64,000 nt of DNA from a bacterium (GCA_030426085.1 JAUHYW010000037.1:25164-89163); one strand, 5' to 3'. Shown: positions 46,322-58,489, counted from the stretch's first letter. Numbers and translations: made by a program. Notes: generated from the sequence alone by a model not told the origin.

Positions 46322-47358
46322 ACAACACCAACAAGATCCTGATCGGGGCGGCGGTCCTGCAAGCGGTGCTGCTGGCGGTGACGTGGTCCAGCGGCGTCGG
46401 CCGGGCGGGCGCGTCGAGCGAGGTCGAGCCGCTGGTCGACGTCGAGCTGTCGCAGGTGTCGGCCTTCACCGTCAGCGACCGGCCCGAGGGCGAGGAGGCG
46501 GCCGAGAGCGTGTCGCTGAAGCGCGCCGGCGAGGGCTGGGTGGTCGACGGCGCGGATGATTTTCCGGCGGACGCCGAGAAGGTCGACGAGGTCATCGGCA
46601 AGCTGCTCAAGGCCAGCCGGCGCGATCCGATCGCGACGAAGGCGGCCAACCACAACGCGCTCGACGTGGGTGAGCGGACCTACGACAAGAAGGTGGCGCT
46701 GACGATCGACGGTGAGCAGAAGACGCTCATCCTCGGCAGCGCCAAGGGCAGCAGCGTGCACGCCCGGTTCGAGGGGCAGGACGACGTCTACCTGGCCCGG
46801 GGCATCTCGTCGTGGGCGGTGGGCAACAAGGTCGACACCTACGTCGACACCCAGTACCTCGACGTCGAGGACCCGGTCGAGGTGCGGGTGGTCAACCAGA
46901 ACGGCCCGATCGATCTGGCCAAGGACGACAGCGACACCTGGCGGGTGGCCCAGCTCAAGCCCGACGCCCCGGTCGACCCCAGCCGGGTGCGCTCGTTCGT
47001 CACCGCGGCCCGCAGCGTGCGGCTGACGGCGCCGGTGGGCAAGACGGTGAAGCCGGAGTACGGCCTGGGGGACGGCGCGGTGACCGTCAGCGTGCGCAAC
47101 GCCGAGAAGACGGTGAGCTGGCGCATCGGGGCCGAGGACGGCGACTTCCGCTACGTGAAGGCCGATGACGACGATTACGTGGTCAAGGTCCGCAAGTACG
47201 CCCTGGAGTCGCTGGTCGGGCAGAGCCCGGACAAGTTCGTCGAGGAGGTGCCGACGACCCCCAAGGCGCCGGGCAGCCAGCCGATGGGCATCCCCGGGCT
47301 GCCCCCGGGCGTGCAGCTCCCCCCCGGGCTCCAGATGCCGCCGCCCGGCGGCCACTGA
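46318..47358 (+). CDS. DUF4340 membrane-associated protein
   Basis: A 346-residue protein with an N-terminal membrane anchor (ILIGAAVLQAVLLAVTWSS) and a repeated beta-rich periplasmic domain typical of DUF4340 (SLKRAGEGWVVDGADDFPAD, VDEVIGKLLKAS, ILGSAKGSSVHARF, YVVKVRKYALESLVG). A Pro/Gly-rich tail ends the protein. Family members are consistently encoded next to GldG-like genes, as here. It overlaps the fusion gene by GTGA at 46318-46321. Probably an accessory subunit of the Gld-type transporter. Confidence 0.9.
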   Translation: MNNTNKILIGAAVLQAVLLAVTWSSGVGRAGASSEVEPLVDVELSQVSAFTVSDRPEGEEAAESVSLKRAGEGWVVDGADDFPADAEKVDEVIGKLLKASRRDPIATKAANHNALDVGERTYDKKVALTIDGEQKTLILGSAKGSSVHARFEGQDDVYLARGISSWAVGNKVDTYVDTQYLDVEDPVEVRVVNQNGPIDLAKDDSDTWRVAQLKPDAPVDPSRVRSFVTAARSVRLTAPVGKTVKPEYGLGDGAVTVSVRNAEKTVSWRIGAEDGDFRYVKADDDDYVVKVRKYALESLVGQSPDKFVEEVPTTPKAPGSQPMGIPGLPPGVQLPPGLQMPPPGGH

Positions 47359-47404
47359 GCCACACCCCCCGCTGGCGAGCGCGGTCGGATCCGGCGGGCT
47401 GCGG

Positions 47405-47410
47405 TATGCT
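47405..47410 (+). promoter_or_regulatory. -10 element TATGCT six bases before a GTG start
   Basis: TATGCT (47405-47410) is followed by 6 bases then GTG at 47417. No Shine-Dalgarno and no good -35 are seen. Same hexamer and geometry as at 49976. Confidence 0.4.
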
Positions 47411-47416
47411 CCCCCG

Positions 47417-48442
47417 GTGGTTGCCCTCACCCTGTGGCTCATCGGCGCCCTGGCCGCGGCGCCGGCCGGGGCTCGGCCGGTGGCGGTGCAGGTGGACTGC
47501 GGGCTGGGCGAGTGCCCGTCGGTGGCCGATCTGCGCCGCCGGCTGGTCGCGGTGCTGGGCTACGACCCCATCGAGGCCGGCGCGTCGCGGCGGGTGGCGG
47601 TGCGCTTCGCGGCAGCCGGCGCGGGCGTCGCGACCGAGCTGAGGCTGCACGATGACGCGGGCCCGGCCGGCGCCCGGCGATTCGAGACGGCGGTCGCCGA
47701 CTGGGACGCGGTGCTCTCGGCCACCGTGATGAACCTGGCGTTGATCGTGGAGCCGGGCCGGCTCGATCTGCTGGCGCCGCCGGCCGCACCCCCACCCGAA
47801 CCGCCGCCCGCGCCTGCGCCCGACCCGCCGACCGCCGAGCCCCTGCCCGCCGAGCCCCTGCCCGCCGAGCCCCTGCCCGCCGAGCCCCTGCCCGCCGAGG
47901 CGCCGCCCGAACCCGAGCCTCCACCCGAACCGCCGCCCGCTCCCGCGCCGCCCCCGGCTCTGGAGCTCGAGCCGACGCTGGGCGCCGGCGCCACCTGGGG
48001 GCTGACCCCGGGCCCCGCGGCTCACCTGCACCTGGGGGTCGGCCTGTGGCGGGGCGCCCTCGGCGGCGCGCTGGCGGTGCGCTACACCCCCACCTCGGCG
48101 GCGGACTTCGCCGGCGGCGCGGTGCTCGCCGATCTGCTCGCCGCCGACGCAGCGGGCTGCCTGCGCCGGGGGCCCTACGCCGGCTGCGTGACCGCGCTGG
48201 CCGGGCTCCAGACGGCGACGTCGACCGGGCTGCCCGGGGGGCGCACGGTGCGGGTGCCGGTGCTCGCGGTCGGCGCCCGGGCGGCTGCGCGGTGGCCGGT
48301 GTGGGCCGGGCTGCGGCTGGGGCTGAGCGTCGATCTGCGGGTCCCGCTGTCCCGGACCCGGCTGCGGGTCGGGGGGCGGCTGGCCTGGGAGACGGCCCCG
48401 GTCGCGGTCGACGGCCTGGGCACGCTGAGCTGGCCTTTCTGA
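47417..48442 (+). CDS. Secreted protein with Pro-rich central repeats and C-terminal beta domain
   Basis: Unrecognised 341-residue exported protein. The signal peptide is VALTLWLIGALAAAPAGA, so the GTG at 47417 is the start. Residues about 20-120 include a domain with two Cys (CGLGECPSVADLRRRL). Residues about 117-182 are Pro-Glu-Ala-rich, including four 15-bp repeats at 47834-47893. The C-terminal 160 residues alternate hydrophobic and glycine-rich strands (HLHLGVGLWRGALGGALAVR, GARAAARWPVWAGLRLGLS) and end in phenylalanine, as outer-membrane beta-barrel proteins do. It is followed immediately by an ECF sigma factor, perhaps its regulator. Confidence 0.65.
   Translation: MVALTLWLIGALAAAPAGARPVAVQVDCGLGECPSVADLRRRLVAVLGYDPIEAGASRRVAVRFAAAGAGVATELRLHDDAGPAGARRFETAVADWDAVLSATVMNLALIVEPGRLDLLAPPAAPPPEPPPAPAPDPPTAEPLPAEPLPAEPLPAEPLPAEAPPEPEPPPEPPPAPAPPPALELEPTLGAGATWGLTPGPAAHLHLGVGLWRGALGGALAVRYTPTSAADFAGGAVLADLLAADAAGCLRRGPYAGCVTALAGLQTATSTGLPGGRTVRVPVLAVGARAAARWPVWAGLRLGLSVDLRVPLSRTRLRVGGRLAWETAPVAVDGLGTLSWPF
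47834..47893 (+). repeat. Four tandem 15-bp repeats encoding AEPLP
   Basis: GCCGAGCCCCTGCCC occurs four times without variation, with a partial fifth copy. It is in frame and lies in the Pro-rich linker, so copy number changes would leave the reading frame intact. Confidence 0.95.
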
Positions 48443-48496
48443 GACATGCGGCGATTTTCCGAGACGGATCGGGCGACCCGCGGACAATCACCCGTG

Positions 48497-49036
48497 ATGC
48501 GCGCCGTCTCCCTGCCCGCCCCCGACTTCGACGCGGTCTACGCCCGGGGCTACCCCCACGTCTGGCGCACGCTGCGCCGGCTGGGCGTGCCCGAGCAGGA
48601 CATCGAAGATCAGGCCCACGACGTCTTCCTGGTGGTGCACCGCCGGCTCGCCGACTACGACCCCGACCGCCCGCTCGAGCCGTGGCTGAGCGGCATCGCC
48701 TTCCGGGTGATGTGCGCCGCCCGTCGCCGGGCCCACCGCCGGCGGGAGCGCCCGGGGCACGGGCCGTGGCTCGAGCAGCAGACCTGCCCCCGGCCGACGC
48801 CGGAGCGGGTCGCCGTGCGCCGGGAGCAGCAGCAGCTCGTGCTCGCCGCGCTCGACCGGCTCGATCTGGACCGGCGGGTGGTCTTCGTGATGCACGAGCT
48901 CGACGGCGTCCCCTGCCCCCAGATCGCGCGCGAGATCGGGGCGCCGGTGAACACGGTCTATTCCCGCCTGCGGGTGGCCCGGGCGCGCTTCGCCCGGGCC
49001 GTGCGCCGGCTGCGCGGCGAGAGGAGGTCGGCATGA
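48497..49036 (+). CDS. ECF-type RNA polymerase sigma factor
   Basis: A 179-residue sigma-70 family ECF protein with region 2 (FDAVYARGYPHVWRTLRRLG, DIEDQAHDVFLVVHRRL) and region 4 (LDRLDLDRRVVFVMHELDGV, IAREIGAPVNTVYSRLRVAR). ATG at 48497 places the sigma2 domain 10 residues from the start; ATG at 48446 is an alternative that adds 17 residues after the previous gene's stop. Start of the next gene overlaps by ATGA. The pairing with a downstream membrane protein suggests a sigma/anti-sigma control circuit. Confidence 0.88.
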   Translation: MRAVSLPAPDFDAVYARGYPHVWRTLRRLGVPEQDIEDQAHDVFLVVHRRLADYDPDRPLEPWLSGIAFRVMCAARRRAHRRRERPGHGPWLEQQTCPRPTPERVAVRREQQQLVLAALDRLDLDRRVVFVMHELDGVPCPQIAREIGAPVNTVYSRLRVARARFARAVRRLRGERRSA

Positions 49037-49947
49037 GCCGAGACGATGCCCCGTGGAGCGAGCGGGACGAGTTCGCCGCGCTGCTGGCCGCCGAGCAGGC
49101 GGTGGAGCCGCCGCCGGGCTCCGATCACCGGGTGCGCGAGCGGGTGATGGCCAGCGTGGCCCTCGGCGTGCCCACCCCGCCTGAGGGCCCGCCGCTCGAG
49201 GGCGCACAGCTCGAGGGCGCGGCGAGCCCGGTCGAGGGCGGCGGCGCCGGCGGCGGGATCTCCAGCGGGGGCGTGGCGAGTACGGGCAGCGCTGCGGGCG
49301 CGGCCGGCGTATCGACGAGCGTGGCGGTCGGGGGCGGCGGGCTGGCGCTCGTCGTCGGCGGGGCGACCCTGGGCGCCCTGGCGCTGGGGGCGTGGCTCAC
49401 GCTCGCCCCGGCGTCGCCCGACCCGACCTCCGCCCCGACCCCGGCGCCCGCGCTCCCCGCCCCGAGGGCGCCCGCGCTGCCCGCGCCGGCGACCGCGACC
49501 CGCTCCACCGCCTCCAGCCCGAGCGCGCCCCGCCCCCCCGATCCGGTCCGACCCGCGCCCGCTCCGACCGCGCGCAGGGCGGCCCCCGCGGCCCGACCCG
49601 AAGCCCGCCCCGCGCCCCGCCCCGCGGCCCGCCCCGATCCGAGGCCCGCCTCCCCGACGACCCCGGCGGTCGACGACGCGCTGCGGGGCGAGCTGGAGCT
49701 GCTGGCCGAGGCCCGCGACGCGCTGAGCGCCGACGCGCCGGATCGAGCGCTGTCCGCCGTCGCGGCCCACGCCCGGCGCCACCCCCGGGGCCGCTTCGAC
49801 CAGGAGCGGGAGGTCCTGGCCATCCGGGCCCTGGTCGCCGCCGGCCGCCCCGACGACGCCCGGGCCCGCGCCGCCCGCTTCCACCGGCGCTTCCCCGGCA
49901 GCCTGCACCGGGCGGCGGTCGACGCCCTGATCCCGCCCGCGCCCTGA
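49033..49947 (+). CDS. Single-pass membrane protein coupled to the ECF sigma factor (anti-sigma-like)
   Basis: A 304-residue protein. An N-terminal cytoplasmic region of about 95 residues (DDAPWSERDEFAALLAAEQA) precedes a membrane helix (LALVVGGATLGALALGAWLTL, about 99-119), then a long Pro/Ala/Arg linker, and a C-terminal helical domain (ELELLAEARDALSADAPDRA, AAHARRHPRGRFDQEREVLA) that resembles TPR-like tails of myxobacterial anti-sigma regulators. No zinc-binding HxxxCxxC motif is present. Its ATG overlaps the sigma stop, and GAGGAGG precedes it. An anti-sigma role is inferred from position. Confidence 0.68.
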   Translation: MSRDDAPWSERDEFAALLAAEQAVEPPPGSDHRVRERVMASVALGVPTPPEGPPLEGAQLEGAASPVEGGGAGGGISSGGVASTGSAAGAAGVSTSVAVGGGGLALVVGGATLGALALGAWLTLAPASPDPTSAPTPAPALPAPRAPALPAPATATRSTASSPSAPRPPDPVRPAPAPTARRAAPAARPEARPAPRPAARPDPRPASPTTPAVDDALRGELELLAEARDALSADAPDRALSAVAAHARRHPRGRFDQEREVLAIRALVAAGRPDDARARAARFHRRFPGSLHRAAVDALIPPAP

Positions 49948-49975
49948 CATCGACCCCCGCCGGGCCCGGTTGCTG

Positions 49976-49981
49976 TATGCT
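49976..49981 (+). promoter_or_regulatory. -10 element TATGCT six bases before an ATG start
   Basis: TATGCT (49976-49981) precedes the ATG at 49988 by six bases. No Shine-Dalgarno is present. Confidence 0.4.
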
Positions 49982-49987
49982 CGGCCC

Positions 49988-50806
49988 ATGTTCGGCCGCC
50001 GACCCGACGCGACCCTCGTGCGCGACGTCAGCGCCATCCGGCGCATGATGCAGCACCTCTCGCCCCGCCGGGCCGAGGCGACGGTGCTCTACCCCCAGAC
50101 CGTGCGCGTCGACCGGGCGCTGGAGCGGCTCGACGCGCTCAACGCCGCCCGGGCCCCCGAGGACCGCCTGACCCTCTTCCACCTCGTGCTGTGGGCCATC
50201 GGCACGACGCTGTCCGAGCGGCCGCGCCTCAACCGCTTCACCGCCGGCGGGCGGCTGTGGCAACGGCAGGGCATCTGGCTCTCGTTCAGCGCCAAGCGGG
50301 CGTTCACCGAGGACGCCCCCATCCTGACGGTCAAGCGGCCGTTCGACCCCGATCGGCGCTTCGAGGCGTTCGTCGAGGGGCTGTATCCCCCGCTGCGCGA
50401 GGGGCGCTCGGGGGTGCCGACCGCCGCCGACAAAGAGGTCTCGCTGATCCTGAAGCTGCCGACCCCGGCGGTGCGGGCGCTGATGTGGTTCGCCGGCCGG
50501 CTCGACGGCTGGGGGCTGCTGCCGCGCGCGATGATCGACGCCGACCCGCTCTTCTGCTCGGCTTTCGTCGCCAACCTGGGCTCGGTGGGGCTCGAGGCGG
50601 GCTACCACCACCTCTGGGAGTGGGGCTCGTGTCCCATCTTCTGTGTCATGGGTCGCATACGGACCACCGACAGCGGGCGAGTGATGACGCTCAAGTACAC
50701 CTTCGACGAGCGAATCGCTGATGGCTTCTACGCCGCGCAGTGCCTCGAACGGGTGCGCGCGCTCGTCGAAGACCCCCCTCTGGAGGGGTCTACACCGAAA
50801 AATTGA
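49988..50806 (+). CDS. E2/CAT-fold acyltransferase-like protein lacking the catalytic His
   Basis: A 272-residue protein with the chloramphenicol acetyltransferase/2-oxoacid dehydrogenase E2 catalytic fold: a HLVLWAIGTTLSERPRLNRF core, FVEGLYPPLREG and the C-terminal KYTFDERIADGFYAAQCLER. In active enzymes this last motif reads DHRxxDG with an essential His; here the His is Glu while the DG is kept. No lipoyl or peripheral-subunit-binding domain is present. ATG at 49988 follows a -10-like element by 6 bases. The final codons contain a perfect hairpin CCCCTC-TG-GAGGGG (50775-50788). Confidence 0.8.
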   Translation: MFGRRPDATLVRDVSAIRRMMQHLSPRRAEATVLYPQTVRVDRALERLDALNAARAPEDRLTLFHLVLWAIGTTLSERPRLNRFTAGGRLWQRQGIWLSFSAKRAFTEDAPILTVKRPFDPDRRFEAFVEGLYPPLREGRSGVPTAADKEVSLILKLPTPAVRALMWFAGRLDGWGLLPRAMIDADPLFCSAFVANLGSVGLEAGYHHLWEWGSCPIFCVMGRIRTTDSGRVMTLKYTFDERIADGFYAAQCLERVRALVEDPPLEGSTPKN

Positions 50807-50871
50807 CGGTCTTTCGACACTTCGGGCTCCTCGACCCTTAGTCCCTTCGCGACCAGGGTCGGAGAGAAACG

Positions 50872-51738
50872 GTGAAAGCAGAACTGCTGCAAACCTTCGT
50901 AGCCGGCGCCCGAGGTGTGCCGGTGCTGGCAACCCGAGCCGATGGCTCACTGATGACGGGGGGGCTCGACGGTCACATCCGTCGGTGGGACACCACCCAT
51001 TGGATCGAGCTGTCGGCGCTCGACGCCCACGGGCGTGGGGTGCGCGACCTCGACCTCGATCCCTCGACCGAGGGGCTGATGACCAGCGTCGGCGGCGACC
51101 GCACCTTGCGGGTGTGGCGCCAGCGGGATGGGCGCCCGTTGTTCGCCGCCTCACGCCGGGTCGTCGCCCGGCTGAGCCCGGCCGGCGTCGCCGCGGTCAG
51201 CAGCCGGGGGCGCGTCTGCATCCACGGCCGGACCCCGGGGGACGAGGAGAACCGGCTGCCCCGGCTCGACGATCGGGTGACGTGCATCGGCTGGACCCCC
51301 GACCATCGATCGGTGCTCGTCGGCTCGGCGGGCGCGGTCTACCGGCTGCGGGTGGACGACGGGGCCCAGGAGTTCCGGCGGCCCTTCGGCGCCGGGCTGG
51401 TGACCGCCCTCGACGTCGGGCCGGCGGGCCTCGGCTTCGTGGCGGTCGCCCCCGACGCGACGATCGCCCGGTGGTCGGTCGACGGTGATCTGCGCTGGCA
51501 GGTGGAGCCCGACGGGGCGCAGCCGATCAGCGTGCGCATCAGCCCCGACGGCCGGTGGGTCGCCCAGAGCATGGCCTACCTGGTCCAGATCCGCGATCTG
51601 TCGGACGGCCGGCTGGTGTGCGAGATCAAGCTCCGGCTCAAGGGCGTCTTCGGGCTGGCGTGGTCGGCGGACGGCACCCGGGTGATGTCCAGCGGGGCCG
51701 ACGGGCGGGTCCGGGTGTGGGCCCTGCCCCCCGGCTGA
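50872..51738 (+). CDS. WD40-like beta-propeller protein
   Basis: A 288-residue cytoplasmic protein made of WD40-type repeats. Repeat-end signatures are visible: GGLDGHIRRWDTTHW, GGDRTLRVWRQRDG, DATIARWSVDGDL, AYLVQIRDLSDGR and GADGRVRVWALPPG. This length corresponds to about six to seven blades, one complete propeller. No signal peptide or enzymatic domain is attached. Start GTG at 50872 has GGAGAG upstream. Probably a protein-interaction platform; partners are not evident. The gene ends 16 bases from the convergent pssA. Confidence 0.78.
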   Translation: MKAELLQTFVAGARGVPVLATRADGSLMTGGLDGHIRRWDTTHWIELSALDAHGRGVRDLDLDPSTEGLMTSVGGDRTLRVWRQRDGRPLFAASRRVVARLSPAGVAAVSSRGRVCIHGRTPGDEENRLPRLDDRVTCIGWTPDHRSVLVGSAGAVYRLRVDDGAQEFRRPFGAGLVTALDVGPAGLGFVAVAPDATIARWSVDGDLRWQVEPDGAQPISVRISPDGRWVAQSMAYLVQIRDLSDGRLVCEIKLRLKGVFGLAWSADGTRVMSSGADGRVRVWALPPG

Positions 51739-51741
51739 CGG

Positions 51742-51752
51742 GCCCTTCGGGC
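51742..51752. terminator. Small hairpin between convergent WD40-like and pssA genes
   Basis: GCCC-TTC-GGGC in the 16-base convergent gap. Weak stem and no T-run. Confidence 0.25.
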
Positions 51753-51754
51753 GC

Positions 51755-52477
51755 TCAGGCCCGGGCCCGCGCCCGGCGCGAGACGGCCGAGATCGGACCG
51801 CTGAGGGCGTAGGCCGCGCCGCCGAGCGCGAAGGCGAAGCCGGCGCCGGCGACGGGGCTCTTCAGCGCGACGATGGCCAGCGCGAGGGCGGCGAGGCCCG
51901 GGCCGACGATGATCAACGACGAGCGGTCCTTGAAGCTGCGATAGGGGATGCGGCTGACCATGAGCCCGGCGAGGCCGACGGCGAACAGGCCGGCGGCGGC
52001 GGGGCTCAGCGGCAGATCGGCGGCGGTGGCCCCGAGGGCGATGGCGGCGGGGATCGTGACCGCGAGGCCCGAGAACCGGGCCGGGGCCGGCTTCGCGTCG
52101 GGCGCGGGCGCCGCCTTCGGGCCGCCGGCGGCGACGGTGAACCGGGCGAGGCGGGTGGCGGCGGCGGCGACGAGCGCGCCGGCGGCCAGGGTGCCGAGCG
52201 GGCCGAGCTCGGCCAGCTTCCAGGTGTGCAGCGCCAAGGCCGGGGCCACCCCGAACGAGACCAGATCGGAGAGCGAGTCGAGCTGGGCCCCGAAGGCGGC
52301 GTCGGTGCCCAGGGCCCGCGCCGCGCGGCCGTCGAAGAGGTCGCAGAGCAAGGCGACGCCGACGAGCAGCGCCGCGTGCCACAGCGGGTGGCCGGCGATG
52401 ATGAAGCCGATGGCCAGGGTGCCGGCCATGAGGTTGCCGAGGGTCAGGGCGTGGGGCAGGAGTCGCAGCGCGCGCAT
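51755..52477 (-). CDS. pssA: CDP-diacylglycerol-serine O-phosphatidyltransferase
   Basis: Integral membrane enzyme making phosphatidylserine, the precursor of phosphatidylethanolamine. The 240 residues carry the CDP-alcohol phosphatidyltransferase motif DG-x2-AR-x8-G-x3-D-x3-D, seen here as DLFDGRAARALG followed by FGAQLDSLSD, near residues 46-72. Multiple hydrophobic segments follow (LAVTIPAAIALGATA, SSLIIVGPGLAALALAIVAL). The ATG at 52477 is chosen because GGAGG lies 5 bases before it. Other CDP-alcohol transferases are possible, but PssA type II fits this length and N-terminus best. No psd gene is in view. The 216 bases from 52478 to 52693 show no gene. Confidence 0.88.
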   Translation of the reverse strand: MRALRLLPHALTLGNLMAGTLAIGFIIAGHPLWHAALLVGVALLCDLFDGRAARALGTDAAFGAQLDSLSDLVSFGVAPALALHTWKLAELGPLGTLAAGALVAAAATRLARFTVAAGGPKAAPAPDAKPAPARFSGLAVTIPAAIALGATAADLPLSPAAAGLFAVGLAGLMVSRIPYRSFKDRSSLIIVGPGLAALALAIVALKSPVAGAGFAFALGGAAYALSGPISAVSRRARARA

Positions 52478-52693
52478 GGGGGCCTCCGAGCGGGCTCGTC
52501 CGGGTGTGCCCCGCTGCTCAGCAACGGGCGTGCCGAGCTCTTCATCGGTGGGCGGGCGCCGGCGCTGAGCCCGTCGATCGCCGGTGGGACGGGGCGCGCG
52601 GCCCGATCCGCGGGTCACATCCGGCGTCGCCCCCACCCCGACACCGTGCCCTGGCGGCACGCCCGGTGGGCCGATGGGCCCCCGGCCGGCGGA

Positions 52694-55603
52694 TCAGCGG
52701 CGCCAGCTCAGCTCGACGACGAGCGCGCTGCGGCCCGGCGCGCCCTCGAAGCGCAGGCCGAGGTCCAGCGCGCGCAGCGTCTGCAGCGGGCTGCCCTCGA
52801 CCGGCAGCGCCGGCCAGCGGGGCTCGAGGGCGGTCCCGTAGCGGGGCAGCGCCGGCTGACCGTGCGCGTCGGCCCGGACCCGGTCGCCGTGGGGGCCGGT
52901 GGGCACCACCCCCAGCGCCTCGATCAGCGCTGTGTCGCGGGCGGGCCCCGGGGGAGGCAGCGTCCGGCCCCGGGCCGCCGCCTCGAAAGTGGCCCGGGCC
53001 CGGGCGATGCGGCCGGGGGCGAAGCGCTCCAGCAGCCCGGCGACCGTCCGCCGCAGCCAGCCGGCCGGGCCGAAGCGCAGCGACAGCCGGGCCCCGGCCC
53101 GGGTCTGCGGCCCAGTCGGCTCGCCGGCGCCCAGCGCCCGGTCCAGCGCCGCCTCGAAGACCGGCCGATCGAGCGCGAGCACCAGGGTGTCTCGGGCGAC
53201 GGCGTAGAACAGCCCGACCCGGCTCTCGGGCGCGTCGGAGAGCGTCTCCCGGATCTCGTGGGTCTCGATCCCGCGATAGGGCGCGGCGGGGCGCCACTGC
53301 ACGACGCCCTCGGCCGCGGCGAAGACCCGGGCCGCGGTCAGGGCCCGGTCGAGGGCCGGCCGGTCGACGACGGGCAGCAGGGCGTAGACCGGCAGCCGGT
53401 CGAGGACGCGCTTGCGCCGCTCCGCATCGCGCCAGATGCGGCGGCCGCGGCGATCGGGCAGCTCGGTGAAGGTCAGCGCCGCGTCCCACAGCCCGCTGCG
53501 ATCGGCGAAGCCGGCCGTGACGGGGGAGCCGAGCCAGCTCAGGCCCACGTCCCGCTGGGCGGTCTGCTCGGCGAGCCAGCCGTCGAGCCGGGCCCGCAGC
53601 GGCCCGTCGGGGGCCAGCGCCACCTGGAGCTCCAGGCCCGGCGTCGACGGCGCGGGGCCCGCGGTCAGCCCGCCGAGCAAGCGTTGGAGGTCGAGGTAGG
53701 CGTGCTGGCGATCCAGGGGCAGCAGGTGCGCTTCGAGGTCGAAGCCGCCGTCCGCGCGCCGCATCTGGACCGCCAGCGGGGCGACGTGGGCCCGCCAGCT
53801 CTGCAGCCGGTCGGCGCGCACCCGCTCCCAGGCGCCCGCCTCGGCGACGGTGATCGCGTCCGGCGCCAGCTCGATCAGCGGGCGGCCGATACCGGCGCAT
53901 CCCCAGCGGGAGCAGGGCCGACCCCCGAGGTCGAGGCTGATCGGCCCCCCGTCGTCGTGGCGCAGGTCGCCGTCGGTGAGCAGCCCCGAGGCCCGCAGCG
54001 CCGCCCGATCGGCCGGCTGGGCGAGGTCGAGCGGGCGCCCTTCGAACCAGCCGAAGAGCAGGGCGGCGAGCTCCACCGCCCGCAGGTCGGACAGGGCCCG
54101 GGCCCGGCGGGCGGCCAGGATCAGATGGCTCGGGTCGAGGAGCTGGGCGAGGTGCGCCTCGCCGACCGCCACGAAGATCACCTCGTCGTCGACCGCGGGC
54201 AGCCGACCCCGGAACGCGCTCAGCGCGTCGGTGCCGGCCAGCGGTCGGTCGCCGTCGCGGGCGGCGAGCACCCGGTCGAGCACGGCGGCGCTGTTGGCCA
54301 CGATCAGGACCCCGTCGGTCCGCACCCGGTGGGCGTGCACCGCGCGGTCGGGCGTCATCAGGCGCTCGCCGGCCCGCCCGCGCACCTCGATCGGCCCGCC
54401 CCCGGCCCCCGCGGCCCGCGCCGCGTCGTCCCCGGCCTTCAGCGCCGCGTCCACCGGCCCCGGGGCCTCGACCGTGATCACCAGCGCCAGCCCCGGGCCC
54501 GCGTGCACCATCGGATCGGTCAGCAGCACCGCCGCCGCCCCGGTGTGCGGGGCGAGGGCCTCGAGCGTCGCCCGGTCGAGGCCGAGCTGGCGCAGCATGC
54601 GCGCCGGGCGATGGCTGGAGCCGGAGGCGGGGGTGAAGGCGGCCAGCGGGGGGTCGACCAGGGCCTCCAGCGCGTCGAGCGCCTCCAGCCCGGACGCCAG
54701 ATCGGCGACCCGGGCGTAGATCCACTCGGCGGGGGCCCAGGCGGCCAGCGCCTCGGACTGCGCGGGGGGGCGCTCGGCGATCAGGGCGGCCCACGGGTAG
54801 CCCACCGGCGCGGCCGGCGTCGGATCGCCCGCGCGCGGTTCGGCGTCTGGCGCCGCCAGCCCCAGGCCCCGGTCGAACATCAGCTCCGGTTCGAAGCGCG
54901 CGGCGTCGGGGCCGAGCAGGTCGGGCAGCGCGACCTGCCGGGCCCGGTGGACGCCGCCCGGCCGGGCCAGGCGGGTCGACCGGCCGGCGGCGAAGGCCCC
55001 GAAGGGTGTCCGGGCGCCGATCCCCCCGAGGTGGGTGAACCAGCGGGCGGCCGCTTCGAAGACCCGCGGCGCCAGCCGGGGGAAGGGGGCGGCCGTCGCG
55101 GCCCCGACCAGCCGCATCTCCTGGATCTGGCCCGGCTCGCCGTCGAGCAGGGCCGGCTGGCGCCAGCGCACGACCAGCGGATCGGGGGGCGGCGACTCGC
55201 CGGCCAGCCGCACGTACAGCCACGGGCGATCGGCCATGCGCCCCTCGGCGGCGGGCACCGCGAAGCCGTAGCGCGGGCCGAGCACCTCCAGCCGGGCGGC
55301 GCCCGCGTCGCCCATGATGACGTCCTCGGGGTCGACCGGGACCAGCGCCCGCAGGTAGACCGCGCCGCCGATGGCCTCGACCGCGTCGACCTCCAGAGTG
55401 ACCGGGGGGCGCTCGATCACCCGCGGCGCCCCGAGGTCGCGGGTGAGCAGGGGCCCGGGGTCGGACCGGTCGACCGTCGGGGCGGGCGGAGCCGCCTGCC
55501 CCGCGGCGTCGGGTGTGGGCGGCGTCGAAGGGGGATCGCTCCGGCAGGCGCCGAGGGCGGCGGCCACGAAGCACGAGAAGGCGAGGAGCGACCCGCGGGT
55601 CAT
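52694..55603 (-). CDS. Large secreted lipoprotein of unknown function
   Basis: Unrecognised 969-residue lipoprotein. The signal peptide ends AAALGAC with the lipobox Cys at residue 20; a Pro/Ala-rich linker extends to about residue 60. The body has long alternating strands and helices with no cysteine clusters. Segments such as [20 protein letters not shown] and [20 protein letters not shown] resemble DUF3352-like exported proteins, but this is a weak impression. Two Cys ([10 protein letters not shown]) near residue 575 may form a disulphide. ATG at 55603 has GGAG 8 bases upstream. It lies 180 bases downstream of acnA, in the same direction. Confidence 0.72.
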   Translation of the reverse strand: MTRGSLLAFSCFVAAALGACRSDPPSTPPTPDAAGQAAPPAPTVDRSDPGPLLTRDLGAPRVIERPPVTLEVDAVEAIGGAVYLRALVPVDPEDVIMGDAGAARLEVLGPRYGFAVPAAEGRMADRPWLYVRLAGESPPPDPLVVRWRQPALLDGEPGQIQEMRLVGAATAAPFPRLAPRVFEAAARWFTHLGGIGARTPFGAFAAGRSTRLARPGGVHRARQVALPDLLGPDAARFEPELMFDRGLGLAAPDAEPRAGDPTPAAPVGYPWAALIAERPPAQSEALAAWAPAEWIYARVADLASGLEALDALEALVDPPLAAFTPASGSSHRPARMLRQLGLDRATLEALAPHTGAAAVLLTDPMVHAGPGLALVITVEAPGPVDAALKAGDDAARAAGAGGGPIEVRGRAGERLMTPDRAVHAHRVRTDGVLIVANSAAVLDRVLAARDGDRPLAGTDALSAFRGRLPAVDDEVIFVAVGEAHLAQLLDPSHLILAARRARALSDLRAVELAALLFGWFEGRPLDLAQPADRAALRASGLLTDGDLRHDDGGPISLDLGGRPCSRWGCAGIGRPLIELAPDAITVAEAGAWERVRADRLQSWRAHVAPLAVQMRRADGGFDLEAHLLPLDRQHAYLDLQRLLGGLTAGPAPSTPGLELQVALAPDGPLRARLDGWLAEQTAQRDVGLSWLGSPVTAGFADRSGLWDAALTFTELPDRRGRRIWRDAERRKRVLDRLPVYALLPVVDRPALDRALTAARVFAAAEGVVQWRPAAPYRGIETHEIRETLSDAPESRVGLFYAVARDTLVLALDRPVFEAALDRALGAGEPTGPQTRAGARLSLRFGPAGWLRRTVAGLLERFAPGRIARARATFEAAARGRTLPPPGPARDTALIEALGVVPTGPHGDRVRADAHGQPALPRYGTALEPRWPALPVEGSPLQTLRALDLGLRFEGAPGRSALVVELSWRR

Positions 55604-55783
55604 CGGCGTCTCCGGCAGAGTCGAACGGACGCCGGGAGCATACCCCAGGCCGCCGAGGCTCGGAACGCGCCCGCCGTCGTCGGGGTTCGGGCGCCCGCAC
55701 GATGCGCATCACGAGGCGCCGCCGACCGGGGCGTGGGCCGCGGTCGGCCGCGGGCGAGGCGGCGGCCGGCCGCCGGGGACCGT

Positions 55784-58489
<2,706 letters not shown>

